Below are positions 32,676 to 44,035 of a stretch of DNA of 64,000 nucleotides, piece by piece (the stretch's first letter is position 1; every line of letters begins with the position of its first letter). Source of the stretch: Lucinisca nassula. Lineage: Eukaryota; Mollusca; Bivalvia; Lucinida; Lucinidae. The notes beneath the pieces are model-generated. The model saw nothing but the letters and a program-made list of their open reading frames with translations. It was not told the origin of the DNA and ran no database searches. Location: contig OY757026.1 in NCBI GenBank assembly GCA_963580285.1, positions 68,139,396 to 68,203,395 on the forward strand, in the 5' to 3' direction. The position numbers were made by a program, and so were the translations under genes.

Positions 32676-33605
32676 TCAGTATTTTGGTGTGCGGTTGGGA
32701 AACTTCCATTCTTGTCCAAATGCTGCACTAGCTTTAGCCATCCTGGCATTGACTTCATCATCAATATGAATGACACTTGACAGCGTGTCCCCAAGGTAGG
32801 TGAACTTGTCATCCATTTGCAATCTTTGACCTTTCATTGTGGTGATGGGCTCTTTGTAAGGTGCCATGTGCTGCTTGATAGACTACCTCAGTCTTTGATG
32901 CTGCTTGATAGACTACCTCAGTCTTTGTTATGTTGATTTAGAGGTAATAGCTATCACATGGGTCAGATACTTGGTCTATACCTTTTTTCATCTTTACTTC
33001 TTTTGGACCACATTTTTGCCATGTCATCAGCAAAGAGGAACTCTGTCTGCGCCTTGAATTTGGCTTGCAACCTTCTGAGACTGAAAAACTTCCCATCAAA
33101 GCGATACGTAATAGGTATACCATTGTCATCATCCTGGAATGCACCTGTGAGCATGGCCGAGAACAGAATGCTGAACAGTGTTGCAACTTACTAGAACACA
33201 GCCTTGCTTGACTCTAATTGTCACAGGGAATGGGTCCAAAAACTCGCCATTAATTAGGACCCGTGCAAGCATACCATCGTGGAACTACCTCACCATTGCT
33301 ATTAACTCGGTTGGACATTCTAACTTCGCCATGACTTTCTGAGGTCTCTCAAGACTGACTGTGTCAAATGCTTCGGAGAGGTCGACAAAGGTCGTGTAGA
33401 GGTCCGTGTTCCTGGCATTTCTCTTAAAGCTGCCTTGCTGGGAAGATCTTGTCAATTGTTCCTCTGTCTTTTCTGACACCACACTGGCTTTCTGGTAGAA
33501 GCCCTGACTGTTCAAGGTGTTCATTCAGTTGGTTAAACAGTACTCTTGCAAGGACCTTCCCCGCTATTGACAATAAAGATATGTCACTGCGATTGTCACA
33601 GACCT
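32676..33605 (-). pseudogene. Non-LTR retrotransposon RT, broken, minus strand
   Basis: Read from 33605 downward: LLSIAGKVLARVLFNQLNEH, then (33524-33285) YTTFVDLSEAFDTVSLERP with the motif A aspartate, then (33154-32963) TGAFQDDDNGIPITYRFDGK and FLFADDMAKM with the catalytic FADD. Then (32867-32676) KGQRLQMDDKFTYLGDTLSS and DDEVNARMAKASAAFG. The blocks lie in different frames with deletions between them. This is a common metazoan LINE RT type (motif style L2/CR1-like, clade uncertain). It is a different lineage from the LINE at 1170-2580. Confidence 0.85.
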
Positions 33606-33619
33606 ATGGCTAAATAGTT

Positions 33620-34860
33620 ATCACCAGTAGTTGTTTAGATAGATTGCTGAATAAAGCAACCTCTTCTGATACCCAGGCCCCGTTTTTGGATTTACATCTA
33701 TTCATTGAAGATGGGTTTGCTTCTTGCAAAATTTATCATAAACGCGATGATTTTGATTTTGTGATTATAAATTTTCCTTTCTTGGATGGCGGTGATCATT
33801 GTGCGGCAGCCTATGGCGTTTATATTTCGCAATTTATTTGATTTGCTAGAGTGTCTAGTCATGTAACAGACTGCAACACTCTAAATTAATTGTTAACTGT
33901 TAAACTTTTTAATTAGGGTTATTGGTATCATAAACTACGCCAAGCCTTTTCAAAGTTTAATTTCAAAATTCAATGTTGGACTTAATTCTCTTCTGCAACA
34001 AGGTCTATCGGAATCCGTATTTTATGGTGACTAAGTATATAAATTCAGAAAAATATATAAATGCAATGACTTCAGCACCAAATTACGTAAAATCATTCTT
34101 CGATATAAAATTCGGGTACACAATAAATGTTATACTATAGACTGCATGCATGGTAGTTAACCCAACAATTATTATCAATTTTGCTTCCCTTTGAAATTGC
34201 ACGCCGGTGGGACAGGCCTCAGATGCTATGACTATTCCAGCGTGAAAGCTAACTGAGGATTACAGAGTATGTAATTTTATGTAATATTGGTTGGTGCCTG
34301 ATGCTCTGTCTCTGGTCGGGCCCGTCGGAGTCTAACTTTTGGTCTTTTTTTGCTCCAACATTTCAGTTGTTTAGCTGTCGAGTCCTCACCGTTGTTTCAT
34401 CTCTGCGGTTGTTTGATTTTTGTGTCCAGGGAGATGTTGTACTGGTGAGTTATGAGGCCTTCATGCAGACTGAACAAATTATTTGCCTTAATCGCAACGG
34501 AAATAGTAAGGGCGAGGATTATGGCCACGTAAAATCGATTTAAGCCCCCCCCCCCCCCTCCACACACACACACACAGTGGAATTCGTTTCACTGACTGTT
34601 CCAGTGCGATTCTTCTGCTTCTGCCGTGGTTTATTTTTGTTATGGTTTGTCTTAGGTGAGTATCGATTATATTATTTTGTTTTGGCTAGCCAATTGGCCA
34701 TTGTGTGGGAAAGTGACTGTACTTTTGGCTTTTCGTTATTTATGTTCCCATAAGGGTCTAGTTGTTTCATGTTTGTGCTTCTTTCCCTTTGGTGTCTCTG
34801 ATGGGAGCTGTGGGCTAATTGTATCGATTCTTGATCATTGCCTTCACTTCTATTTTGGAT
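33620..34860 (+). pseudogene. Penelope-like element, decayed second copy
   Basis: It begins inside the RT C-terminal region (ATSSDTQAPFLDLHLFIEDG at 33653-33712; then FPFLDGGDHC, YGVYISQFI followed by a stop at 33839). It continues with frameshifts to the same 3' UTR and the same terminal CACTTCTATTTT. RT motifs A to C are absent. A poly-C run replaces part of the UTR near 34546. Confidence 0.8.
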
Positions 34861-35951
34861 CTAGTACGCATAAAATTTTAATAAAACAGGTAGGGGGAGG
34901 GGGAGTGATCAAACTGAAGCGTCCAACTGATATTGGCTTACAGTTCGGCAAGGCTTAAATAAGGGTAGGGAGTCTGATTTTTCTACACTTCATTTTCTTT
35001 TTTTCTGCTATCCCTTGCTTTTATGTCCTCTACTGCCTCTTCTATCCCTTTTCTCCCTTTCTCAGAAGCAACACAAAATGACCAACCATGGTTGAAGTGT
35101 CGTTAAACTCAAAACAATCAATCACTCTATCAATCCGGTGAAGTTTGAATTAAACTGGCCTAAGGGAATCTGAGTCCACATTTGAAGCAAATTTACTTTT
35201 TTTCTATTTTTAGCTGTGGTGGCCATTTTGCTCATCTTCTTAAAATTTGAATGAAATTGGTAAAGAATGCTTTGTCGTTTTAAAGATTTTTGCTATTTTC
35301 AGCTCGAATGGTCATCTTGTTCATCAGAGAGGAACCATTTGAGCTGGTTTGGTAAGGAGCCTCCTAGGCAACATTCCTGTGAGGTTTGAATCAAAGTTGC
35401 CCAATGGTTTAGGCGGAGTTCGCATTTGAAGCAGAATTATGTCTTTTTTCTATTTTTTGCTCCGGCAGCCATCTTTTTCATCAAGGTGAAACGATGTTAG
35501 CTGGTTTGGTAGGGTTTCACGTAGGCCACATTCCTATGAGGTTTGAATCAAAATGGCCCCAGGGTTAAGGAGGCGTTCGGGTTTGAAGCATTACTTTTTT
35601 TTCAATTTTTAGCTCTGGTGGTCATCTTGTTCATCAAAGCAGAACAATTTTAACTCATTCAGTAGGGAGTCACCTTGGCAACATTCTTGTGAAGTTTGAA
35701 TCAAATTGGTCCAAGGTTTAAGGAGTGTTCGCATTTGAGGCAAATTTACATTTTTGCAATTTTTTTCCCTGGCGTCTAGTTTGCTCATCAGAGCAAAACC
35801 GTTTTAGCGGTTTTGGTAGAAGGTCAACATTTCTATATAGTTTTAATGAAATTGGTTAAATGGTACAGGAGGAGTTGTCGTTTAAATATAAATTTTTCTA
35901 TTTCTAACTCTGGTGGCCATCTTGTTCATCGGAGCAGAACGCTTTTAGATA

Positions 35952-36297
35952 CAGTAGAACTTCGATGGCTCGAACACCGATGGCTCGTTTACCATGGCTG
36001 AGTCGAACCCATTATTGAGCCCCTCGAGAAATCCTGTACATAAGAAATAGTGGGGATAATTTAAGTGATTTTCGCTTTTTTTACTTGCAAATGTATGCTG
36101 TGTGTACTCATTAGAATCGCCTCGATGAGGTGATTCTAATGAGTACACACAGCATACATTTCTATTATAGAACACCCAAAAGATGTCTAAAAGTATCTCG
36201 GTATGCCTTCTGACAGTAGCCTCAGTGGCTCGAACTACCCCTGTCTCGAACAGATTTTCGAGGTCCCAAAGGTGTTCGAGCCATTGAAGTTCGACTG
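35952..36297. mobile_element. Pogo/Tigger-type MITE, complete
   Basis: Inverted ends CAGTAGAACTTCGATGGCTC and GAGCCATTGAAGTTCGACTG are flanked by TA on both sides (35950-35951, 36298-36299). The centre is a palindrome (ATGTATGCTGTGTGTACTCA and complement), with the same GAATCGCCTC core as MITE families A and B. Confidence 0.85.
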
Positions 36298-36411
36298 TAG
36301 TTTTAATGAAATTGGTTAAAGGGTACAGGAGGAGTTGTCGTTTAAATATAAATTTTTCTATTTCTAACTCTGGTGGCCATCTTGTTCATCGGAGCAGAAC
36401 GCTTTTAGATA

Positions 36412-36743
36412 CAGTAGAACTTCGATGGCTCGAACACCGATGGCTCGTTTACCATGGCTGAGTCGAACCCATTATTGAGCCCCTCGAGAAATCCTGTACA
36501 TAAGAAATAGTGGGGATAATTTAAGTGATTTTCGCTTTTTTTACATGCAAATGTATGCTGTGTGTACTCATTAGAATCGCCTCGATGAGTACACACAACA
36601 TACATTTCTATTATAGAACACCGAAAAGATGTCTAAAAGTATCTCGGTATGCCTTCTGACAGTAACCTCAGTGGCTCGAACTACCCCTGTCTCGAACAGA
36701 TTTTCGGGGTCCCAAAGGTGTTCGAGCCATTGAAGTTCGACTG
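36412..36743. mobile_element. Pogo/Tigger-type MITE, duplicated copy with palindrome deletion
   Basis: Same ends and TA flanks as the preceding copy. It was created by the tandem duplication, not by transposition. One arm of the inner hairpin is deleted. Confidence 0.85.
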
Positions 36744-36920
36744 TATTTTGGTCTATAAGAAGCCACCAAGGTAACGTTCCTGTGAAGTTTTCATCAAAAT
36801 GGCCAAATGCTTAGTGAGGAAGTATCATTTAAATCAATTTTTTGTCGACACAGGAAGGACGACAGTCACTGCCAATGTATACTTTGTGCTCAGGAGAGCT
36901 CAAAATGTATATTCAATCAG

Positions 36921-36952
36921 CAAACAGTGTAGGCGGTGATCGGCGTCTGATC
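36921..36952. repeat. Half of the GATCAGACGCCGC hairpin
   Basis: AGCAAACAGTGTAGGCGGTG and GGCGTCTGATCTGG match one arm of the hairpin in the piggyBac-like MITE at 55426. Confidence 0.4.
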
Positions 36953-36959
36953 TGGATAT

Positions 36960-37637
36960 TAAGAAATTAGTGTATACCGTGACAGAAGTAAGGGCGAGGA
37001 TTATGGCCATGTAAAATCGATTTAAGCACCCCCCCCCCCCCCCACCCCAGTGGAATTATTTCCACTGACCGTTCCAAGGCGGTTCTTCTGTGGCGGTTTA
37101 TTTATGTTGTTGTTTTTTACTTACTGTGTGTATCACTTGTGTCAGCCCCCGCCCATAGGGGCTTGAAGAAATATATGGGCTGCATGATGCTTCCACGCAG
37201 AGCTGAATCCGGCGCGCACACTAGTACTGGTAAACCGCTTAGAGGATCTAAGCCTGTCTAGGAACCGGGGTGCGAGGCGGACCGTCCATGCTAATAAACC
37301 CTATTGGTTTCATTCGGCGGCAGGGCTTGAGATGTCATTTCATCTCAATATCGGATAAAAGTCCCACAAAATTGGAATCAACGTCTCAAAAATAACCTTT
37401 CTAGTGTTGACGGGGACGTTAAACCTCAAACAAACAAACCAGTATCACTTGTGTCTTTTTATTTTGGATGGCCATATGGCCATTTTGTGGGAAAGTAACT
37501 GTCCTTATGGCCTTCCTTTGTTTAGGTTTCCATTATGGTCTGGTTGCTTCATGTTTGTGTTTCTTTCCCTTTGGTGTCTTTGATGGGTGGAGTAAGTTAA
37601 TTGTATCGATTCCTGATCTTTGTTTTACTTCTACTTT
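36960..37637 (+). mobile_element. Penelope-like element, 3' UTR copy split by a SINE
   Basis: From ACCGTGACAGAAGTAAGGGC to TTTGTTTTACTTCTACTTT. It is interrupted by S1 at 37144-37441. Same 3' end point as the other copies. Confidence 0.8.
37144..37441 (+). mobile_element. SINE-like family S1, full copy with 14-bp target duplication
   Basis: Perfect direct repeats GTATCACTTGTGTC at 37130-37143 and 37442-37455 bracket the element, inside the Penelope-like tail. It starts AGCCCCCGCCCATAGGGG and ends CCTCAAACAAACAAACCA. Confidence 0.92.
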
Positions 37638-37731
37638 ACACTGTTTGTCAATGTCCCACAAATGGGATGCTAGGCGTATATGGGCCAAATAAGTTTGTGT
37701 GATTTTCAGAGTCAATGAACTAAAATCATGG

Positions 37732-38009
37732 CATCACGAAAACACGCCTATAAAATTTTGACCCCGTTGAACCCCACTTTTATATAGTAAAACTGGGGTT
37801 TCCAGGGGTAAAACATTTTTCTTATTTCTGCTCTATAATATAGATTGTGAGTACTCCGTTAGAACCGCCACGATCAGGCGGTTCTAACGAGTACCCACAA
37901 TCTATATTTTGAGCAGAATTAAGAAAAATATCACAATTTTTCATCCTAAAATTTTCATTTTTCGGCGATAAAGGTTACAATGTATTTGTATAGGCATGTT
38001 TTCGCAATG
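37732..38009. mobile_element. MITE family A copy
   Basis: Ends CATCACGAAAACACGCC and GGCATGTTTTCGCAATG. Palindrome at about 37848-37912 with small changes (ACTCCGTTAGAACCGCCACG). Confidence 0.85.
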
Positions 38010-38039
38010 TAACATACCCATGAGCTAAAATGTTGCCTA

Positions 38040-38290
38040 TCATATCGGCAGAACAATATTTTTGGGTTAACATTTATGATATTTTTCTTATTTCTACTCA
38101 AAACAGGCTATTGGTGCTAGTTGGAACTGCGAAATTGAGGAGGTTCTGTTGAGTACCCACAATCTATGTTTTGAGCAGAAATAAGAAAACATAATGTTTA
38201 CCCCTGTAAACCCCCGTTTTCTCTCTATATAAAAAGGGGTTTAGAGGGGTCTTCATCTCACAGACTTGTTAACATGATGGCAAACGTTTT
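38040..38290. mobile_element. MITE family B, degenerate copy
   Basis: Right-end blocks GTTTACCCCTGTAAACCCCC, TTCTCTCTATATAAAAAGG and CATCTCACAGACTTGTTAAC. The palindrome is badly worn. Confidence 0.6.
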
Positions 38291-38849
38291 TATCAAACTG
38301 GCTATCGGAGAAAAAAGTTGAAGGCTTTCATAGTTTATGATCCATTTTTTTCTTTGAGGGTTTTAAAATTACATGTATAAACACACATTACAAAATATAC
38401 AAATATATTATACATCAATGAACCATTAATTTATAACATTCTGCAGATCAGAAGAGAAACTGGCATAACAAAAATCAACTTCACTAATAAAATACATTTG
38501 AAATGTTTCAAATGATATATCTTAAGTTGGTTTTAATTAAGGAACAAAACGAATTTATTCAATATTACATCTAAAAGTCTATCAAATACATGCCCCTCTC
38601 TGCCCCACCCAATTTAATGAAAGTGCAGTGTACCTAGGTTGATATTTTGTAAGTGAATTGCTTTCACATCATGTGAAAAAGTTGGTGAAATAAATATCCC
38701 TCTAATTCCCACTTTACATGTATAATTATGGAGAAAACTGGGGCTTACAGGGGTTTACATTATTTTCTGTTCCAAGACGTAAGTTGTAGGTACTCGTTAG
38801 CTTAAGGAATTTGTTGGAGGTCAAAATGTCAGCTTTTTTTTTTTGTTGC
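38291..38849. other. AT-rich interval with half a MITE palindrome
   Basis: No gene. Near 38740-38800, GGGGCTTACAGGGGTTTACA and TAGGTACTCGTTAGC are a half-copy of MITE A/B; the rest is unassigned. Confidence 0.45.
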
Positions 38850-39113
38850 TTTATTTGAGGGTTTAACGTTCATATCAATACTGTAAAGGTCATTTTGACG
38901 ATGTTGCTTCCAATTTTGTGGGACTTTTACACGACATCGAGATGAAATGACATCAATAGGGTTTATAAGCATGGACGGTCCAACTCGCACCACTTTACCT
39001 GGGCAGGCTTAGATCCGCTAAACTGTTTACCAGTACTCGTGTTTGGTCGGATTTCAGCTATGCCTAGAAGCATCATGCTGCCCATCTATTTATTCGAGCC
39101 CCAATGGGCTCTG
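38850..39113 (-). mobile_element. SINE-like family S1 copy
   Basis: Minus orientation (on + : TTTGAGGGTTTAACGTTCAT, and GCCCCAATGGGC at the far end). Diverged, with an internal deletion. Confidence 0.75.
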
Positions 39114-39354
39114 ATGCAAAAGCAAAAGCTCCTCACATTTTTTTGCAAAACCATTAGAATATTAGCCAAATTAAGTGATCGAAATTTTAACAATTTGTGA
39201 ACTAATGCCATCATTAGTTTTGAACAATTGGCCCAAGGGGTTAAGGATTTCTCTGACTCTATCAGAGATGTAATTTCTGTTTAAAATGCTTAGTAGTTTT
39301 TTATAGTTTGTGATCTTATGTGTCGTTACATCCTTCTATGAATGTTATTTGCCA

Positions 39355-39597
39355 TTACTATAACACACCTATGCGACATAGTGCATTTTTCATATCTCCA
39401 AAATAGTTTCTTTATTGACGAAAACGGGTGATATTTGTGTTATACATACTGCAAACATAGGTTGTCGGTGCTCGTTAGAACTGCCTCAATGAGGCAGTTC
39501 TAATGAGTACCCACAAACTATGTCCTGGAGCCCAGTTTTCTCTATATAAAGTGGGGTTTTGGGGGTTATTCATTTCAAGGATTTGTTCACGTGATGG
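39355..39597. mobile_element. MITE family B copy
   Basis: ACTATAACACACCTATGCGA at the left and GGATTTGTTCACGTGATG at the right. The palindrome at about 39460-39525 has the compensated pair CTGCCTC/GAGGCAG. Confidence 0.75.
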
Positions 39598-39685
39598 CAT
39601 TTTTTGGTGAAAGCATAGGTGATGTCATTTGTCAGAGTTAGAATTCTGACACTATTAAAAAAATTCATGTGTGAGCTACCTTGAC

Positions 39686-40824
39686 CACAGGCGCTTGGCC
39701 CGTTGATTTGTCCGAAAAACTTGTGGAATAGGTAAAATGTCAAAATATGAGTACAAAAAAAAATCCAGATGTTTTTTTCATACTGGTATAGAAAGCTAGA
39801 CAAGGTTCTCAACAAACTAGTGCCATTCTCTAGGTACACATAAAATGACAATTGGCACAGGCCCATTCTTTGACACAGGAAGATACATTCTGCATGAACT
39901 TCAACCTAAGACATACAGAATTTCATCAAAATAATGCAGAACTCCTGGTTCAAGCCCCATCGTGATATAAACGTCAAATTGCCCAGGATAGACCTTAGTA
40001 GGACAACTAACTGTCACACCCACTTAATGGTTTTTCACTGTTTCCCTGCGATTTCCTGCGGAAATCCGATAATGTCAGCACAAAAGCCAACATCCCTATA
40101 AATATCAATGAAGAATGCTCTCACCTAATGCAAGTTTCCTCCAGATATCCGTTATTACCAGCAATTTTCACCTTTTTGTGTGCGAGCAGGCATTTCTCAT
40201 TGCAGTTTTGTTTTCATTCTGTATCTTGAAGCTGATGTACACCGAGCGCTGATTGGTCGAAGTTTGGGAACTCCAGCGATTTCGACCAATCAGCGCTCGG
40301 TGTACATCAGCTTCAAGATATAGAATAAAAACAATATTGCAATGAGAAATGCCTGCTCGCACACAAAAAAGGCGAACATTGACGGTATTAACGATTATCT
40401 GGGTAAAACTTTTGCATTAGGTGAGAGCATATTCATTGATATTTATAGGTGTGTTGGCTTTTGTGCTGACATTATCGGATTTCAACAGGAAATTGTAGGG
40501 AAACAGTGAAAAACCATGGAGTTGGTGTGGCAGTTAGTTGACCTACTAAAGTCTCTCCGGGGTAATTTGACGTGTAGATCACAATGGGGCTTGATCCAGG
40601 TGTTCTGCATTATTTCATTGAAATTCTGCATGCCTTAGGTTGAACTTCATATAAAATATACCTCCCTGTGTCAAAAAAATGTGTACCGAGAAAATGGTGC
40701 TGGTTTGCTGTGAATCTTGTCTAGCTTTCTACACTAGTATGAAAAGAATATTTTTTGACTCATATTTTGACTTTAAACACATTGCACACGTTTTTCGGAC
40801 AAATCAACGGGCCAAGCGCCTGTG
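39686..40824. mobile_element. Large foldback element, arms about 550-575 bp
   Basis: Left arm 39686-40260 and right arm 40282-40824 are inverted copies around a 21-nt spacer. Outer ends: CACAGGCGCTTGGCCCG and CGGGCCAAGCGCCTGTG. Inner ends: GCGCTGATTGGTCGA and TCGACCAATCAGCGC. Arms differ by small indels. CTTGACCA occurs just outside both arms (39680, 40827), but not exactly abutting the right end, so it may or may not be a target duplication. The ORFs here are arm translations. Confidence 0.85.
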
Positions 40825-40834
40825 ATCTTGACCA

Positions 40835-41525
40835 ATAAGCTAGATAGTATTTTCTTGCACCACTAAAATTAGAACAAACTCATAAAATGCTAACGCTTCC
40901 AATGTTCTGTTAAACTCCAAATGAGGTGATTGTAATTAGTACACCTAATATACTATTATTTTTAAGATTCAACAATTTGGCCAGACCACTCATAAGATAT
41001 AAACAAAAAAAAAAAAAACAGCAAAAACATAATACACAACTACAAAACTTTAACAGCATATAAAATATTTTCAAATCGATGTTGTAGTCCAGTTTTCCTA
41101 TGTTTTCCTATCTTACATACATGTACACCACATCCTCTTTATAACACTATTGCTGTCCACTGAGTTAGTTAATCAATCATGTTACATTGAAACAAAAATA
41201 TATAGATTATGTAGAATCTATATATAGTTTTGGCGATCTATCTTTTTTTTTATCTGAAAATGTGTTATAATGAACAGTGTTATAAAGCGGCTCTGTGTAT
41301 AAGCAATGTTTACACCTAAAGTGCCAGGGAAATATTGAATTGCATACAGCATTCTATCTTTTCTTATTTTCATGGAAAATCAAAGTACACATGCCATATT
41401 AATAATTTGGCCTATAAGCTGAGTCACACAAAAAAAAACAAGTCCTATTTTCTTGTCAGAGGAAAACAGGTTTTACATTTCAAGACATTTCTGTCTGCCT
41501 GACTAGCAGATGATTTATACAAATA
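40835..41525. other. Unassigned AT-rich interval
   Basis: No gene recognised. A fragment at about 40918-40960 (AATGAGGTGATTGTAATTAG) is a half MITE palindrome. The rest shows only A/T runs. Confidence 0.45.
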
Positions 41526-41880
41526 CAGAAGAACTCCGATGGCTCGAACACCGATGGCTCGTTTACCATGGCTGAATCGAACCCGTTCTTGAGTCCCTAG
41601 GGAATTTCGGTCTGTACATAAGAAATAGGGAGGGTAGAAAAATAGGATATTTTCGTCTTTTATCTTGCAAATATATGTTGTGTGTACTCATTAGAATCGC
41701 CTAGCCTAGGCGAATCTAATGAGTACACACAGCATACATTTTTCATTATAGAACACAGAAAAAGATGTCCTAAAGTATGTCGTTATGACTCATGGCATTA
41801 GCCCTCAGTGGCTCGAACTACCACTGTCTCGAACAGATCTTCATGGTCCCAAAGCTGTTCGCGCCATTGAAGTTCGACTG
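41526..41880. mobile_element. Pogo/Tigger-type MITE, complete
   Basis: Ends CAGAAGAACTCCGATGGCTC and CGCCATTGAAGTTCGACTG with TA on both sides (41524-41525, 41881-41882). Central palindrome at about 41685-41755, with inner GCCTAGCCTAGGC. Confidence 0.85.
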
Positions 41881-44011
41881 TACAGAACCAACTCCGGTGC
41901 TTTTGATGTCGCACCTGCATCCGCCTGCCTTGATGGCCACTTTGGATATCAAACGAAACGGTTTTAGCAATTCTGAATCTTGTCTCCCTACAAATTTCAA
42001 CTCAGTTTTAACTGAAGTTGCTATTGCCCGGACAACATTTCCCCATCAAATGTCTATGGTAGACTAATGGGCAAGTAACTCTCATAGGAATAGTCTGATC
42101 TGCCCCAAAAACAAACAGGTCCAAGATTTTATGCATGTCCTCATTATCTGTAAGTCTGATGAAGATTCCATCAAAAATGAAATCGCTATCACCTGAACAA
42201 CATTTTCCTAAGTGTACGAGATCCTCAAGGATGGGTAACTCTTATGCCAGCCAAACGCCAACTTGTCCTAGATTTTATGCCTGTCCTCATTACCTGCAAG
42301 CTTGATGAAGATTTTATAAAAAAAAAATGAAGCCAACGCCTATCGGATAACATTTCTGCAAGTTTGATATAGATACCATCATAAATAAATCCACTGTCGA
42401 GCAAACAACATTTTCCCCATTATACGGCTATGGCAGACTAAAGTGCAAGTAACTCTCATGAAAATAATCCAATCTGTCAAAATTTATACGGCTGTGCTCA
42501 TTACCTACAAGTTGTATGAGGAGCCAATAAACAAGAGGCCCATGGGCCACTATGCTAAACCTGAGTTCAGGCGGGCACTGCCCACTGGCAGCCAATTATG
42601 GTTTCAATTTATCGATTAAAAAGTCTCCCAAACGAACCCCCATTCCATGTGGACACTGTACCTGAAATATTAGGCATTTTATGAAGTGGAGGGGTGGGAC
42701 ATGGATCCAGCAGAGCCCAGGTTGGTATCACTGAATGCGTCTTATCATAAGGAATAAGATTATATACAGTTTAGGGCTGGGGATGTGTACAGTTCCAGAG
42801 ATATAAGGCATTTTAAGCTGTTGAGGGGTTGGAGCATGACCCTGGCAGACACCAGGAAATCCAAGATTGTTGTAATTGAATGTGTCTTATCATTAGGACC
42901 AAGAAAATATATTATTTAGGATAGGGAATCTGAACTATTTCTGGATATGAGGCCTTCTTATGAAGTGAAGAGGAGAGGAATGGCCCCTGTGGACGGCCAA
43001 GTTGGTGTGACTGAATGTGTCTAATCATAAGGAACAAGAATATATATGATTATGAGGTGGGGATCTTAATGGTGACTGAGATATATGGCCTTTTAACAGT
43101 GGAGGGGTGGGCCATAACATCAACAATTGCCCTAGCACAAAAACACCCAAGGCTGATGTGACTGAATGAGTCTTACCAAAAGGAACACAAATATACATGC
43201 CTTAGTGGTGGGGATCTGAACAGTTTCTGAGATATATGGCATTTTATGAAGTGGAGGGTTAGGGCATGGCCCCAGTGCACCCTGGGAGACCCCTAGGTTG
43301 GTATCATTGAATGCGTCTAATCATAAGGAACGAGCATATATATGGTTTAGGGGTGGGAATCTCAACGGTTTCTGAGATATTGGGTCTTATACAAATTGGA
43401 TGGGGTGGGGGCGTGTGCACGGGGTAGGAATATCAACGGTTTCGGAGATATTGGGTCTTTTACAAAGTAAAGGGGGTGGGGGCATGTCTCCGGGCACATC
43501 CCAGGGGCCCCAGGGTTGGTGTCAATGTACGTGTCTTATCATAAGAAACAAGAATATATATGGTTTTGGGGTGGGGATCTAATCGGTTTCTGAGATATTG
43601 GGCCTTTTATGAAGTGGATGGGTGGGGCATGGGTCGGGCACAACCCAGGGGACCCCTAGGCTGGTGTCAATGAATGCGTCTTATCATAAGAAACAAGAAT
43701 ATAGATGCTTTTGGAGTGGGGATCTGAATGGTTTCTGAGATATATCGCCTTTTATGTAATGAAGGGGTGGGGCATTGCCCCGGCGCACCCTGGGAGACCC
43801 CTAGGTTGGTATCCCTGAATGCTTCTTATCAAAAGGAACAAGAATATATATGGTTATGGGGTGGGGATCTAAACGGTTTCTGAGATACTGGGCCTTTTTA
43901 TGAAGTGGAGGGGGTGGGGCATGGCCTGGGCACATCCCAGGGACCCCTAGGTTGGTGACACTGAATGCGTCTTATAATAAGAAACAAGAATTTTTATGTT
44001 TTGTGGTTGTT

Positions 44012-44035
44012 TTTTTTTTTTTTTTTTTTTTTTTT
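44012..44035. repeat. Poly-T run
   Basis: A homopolymer of more than 20 T in an E10 monomer; its length may be unreliable. Confidence 0.85.

Larger units (their letters stand above)
35841..36745 (+). repeat. 459-bp tandem duplication of monomer plus MITE
   Basis: The unit starting GTTTTAATGAAATTGGTTAA at 35841 recurs at 36300. It includes array sequence and the whole MITE. The second copy has lost 14 bp of the MITE's central palindrome (near 36575). The two copies are otherwise almost identical by eye. Confidence 0.85.
35130..36912 (+). mobile_element. Array element E8, 5' truncated (about 145-bp monomers)
   Basis: E3-type monomers (TTTTTAGCTCTGGTGG, TTTGAATCAAATTGG) followed by a short GGAAGGACGACAG stretch and GTGCTCAGGAGAGCTCAAA. 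The AACAAGAG start is absent. It contains the two TA-flanked MITEs and a 459-bp tandem duplication. Confidence 0.7.

Noticed and set aside
40168..40362. ORF at the foldback centre
   Set aside because: It reads through both arms of the inverted repeat.
39680..40834. 8-bp hAT target duplication (CTTGACCA) for the large foldback
   Set aside because: The right-hand copy does not abut the end of the inverted repeat, so it is suggestive only.
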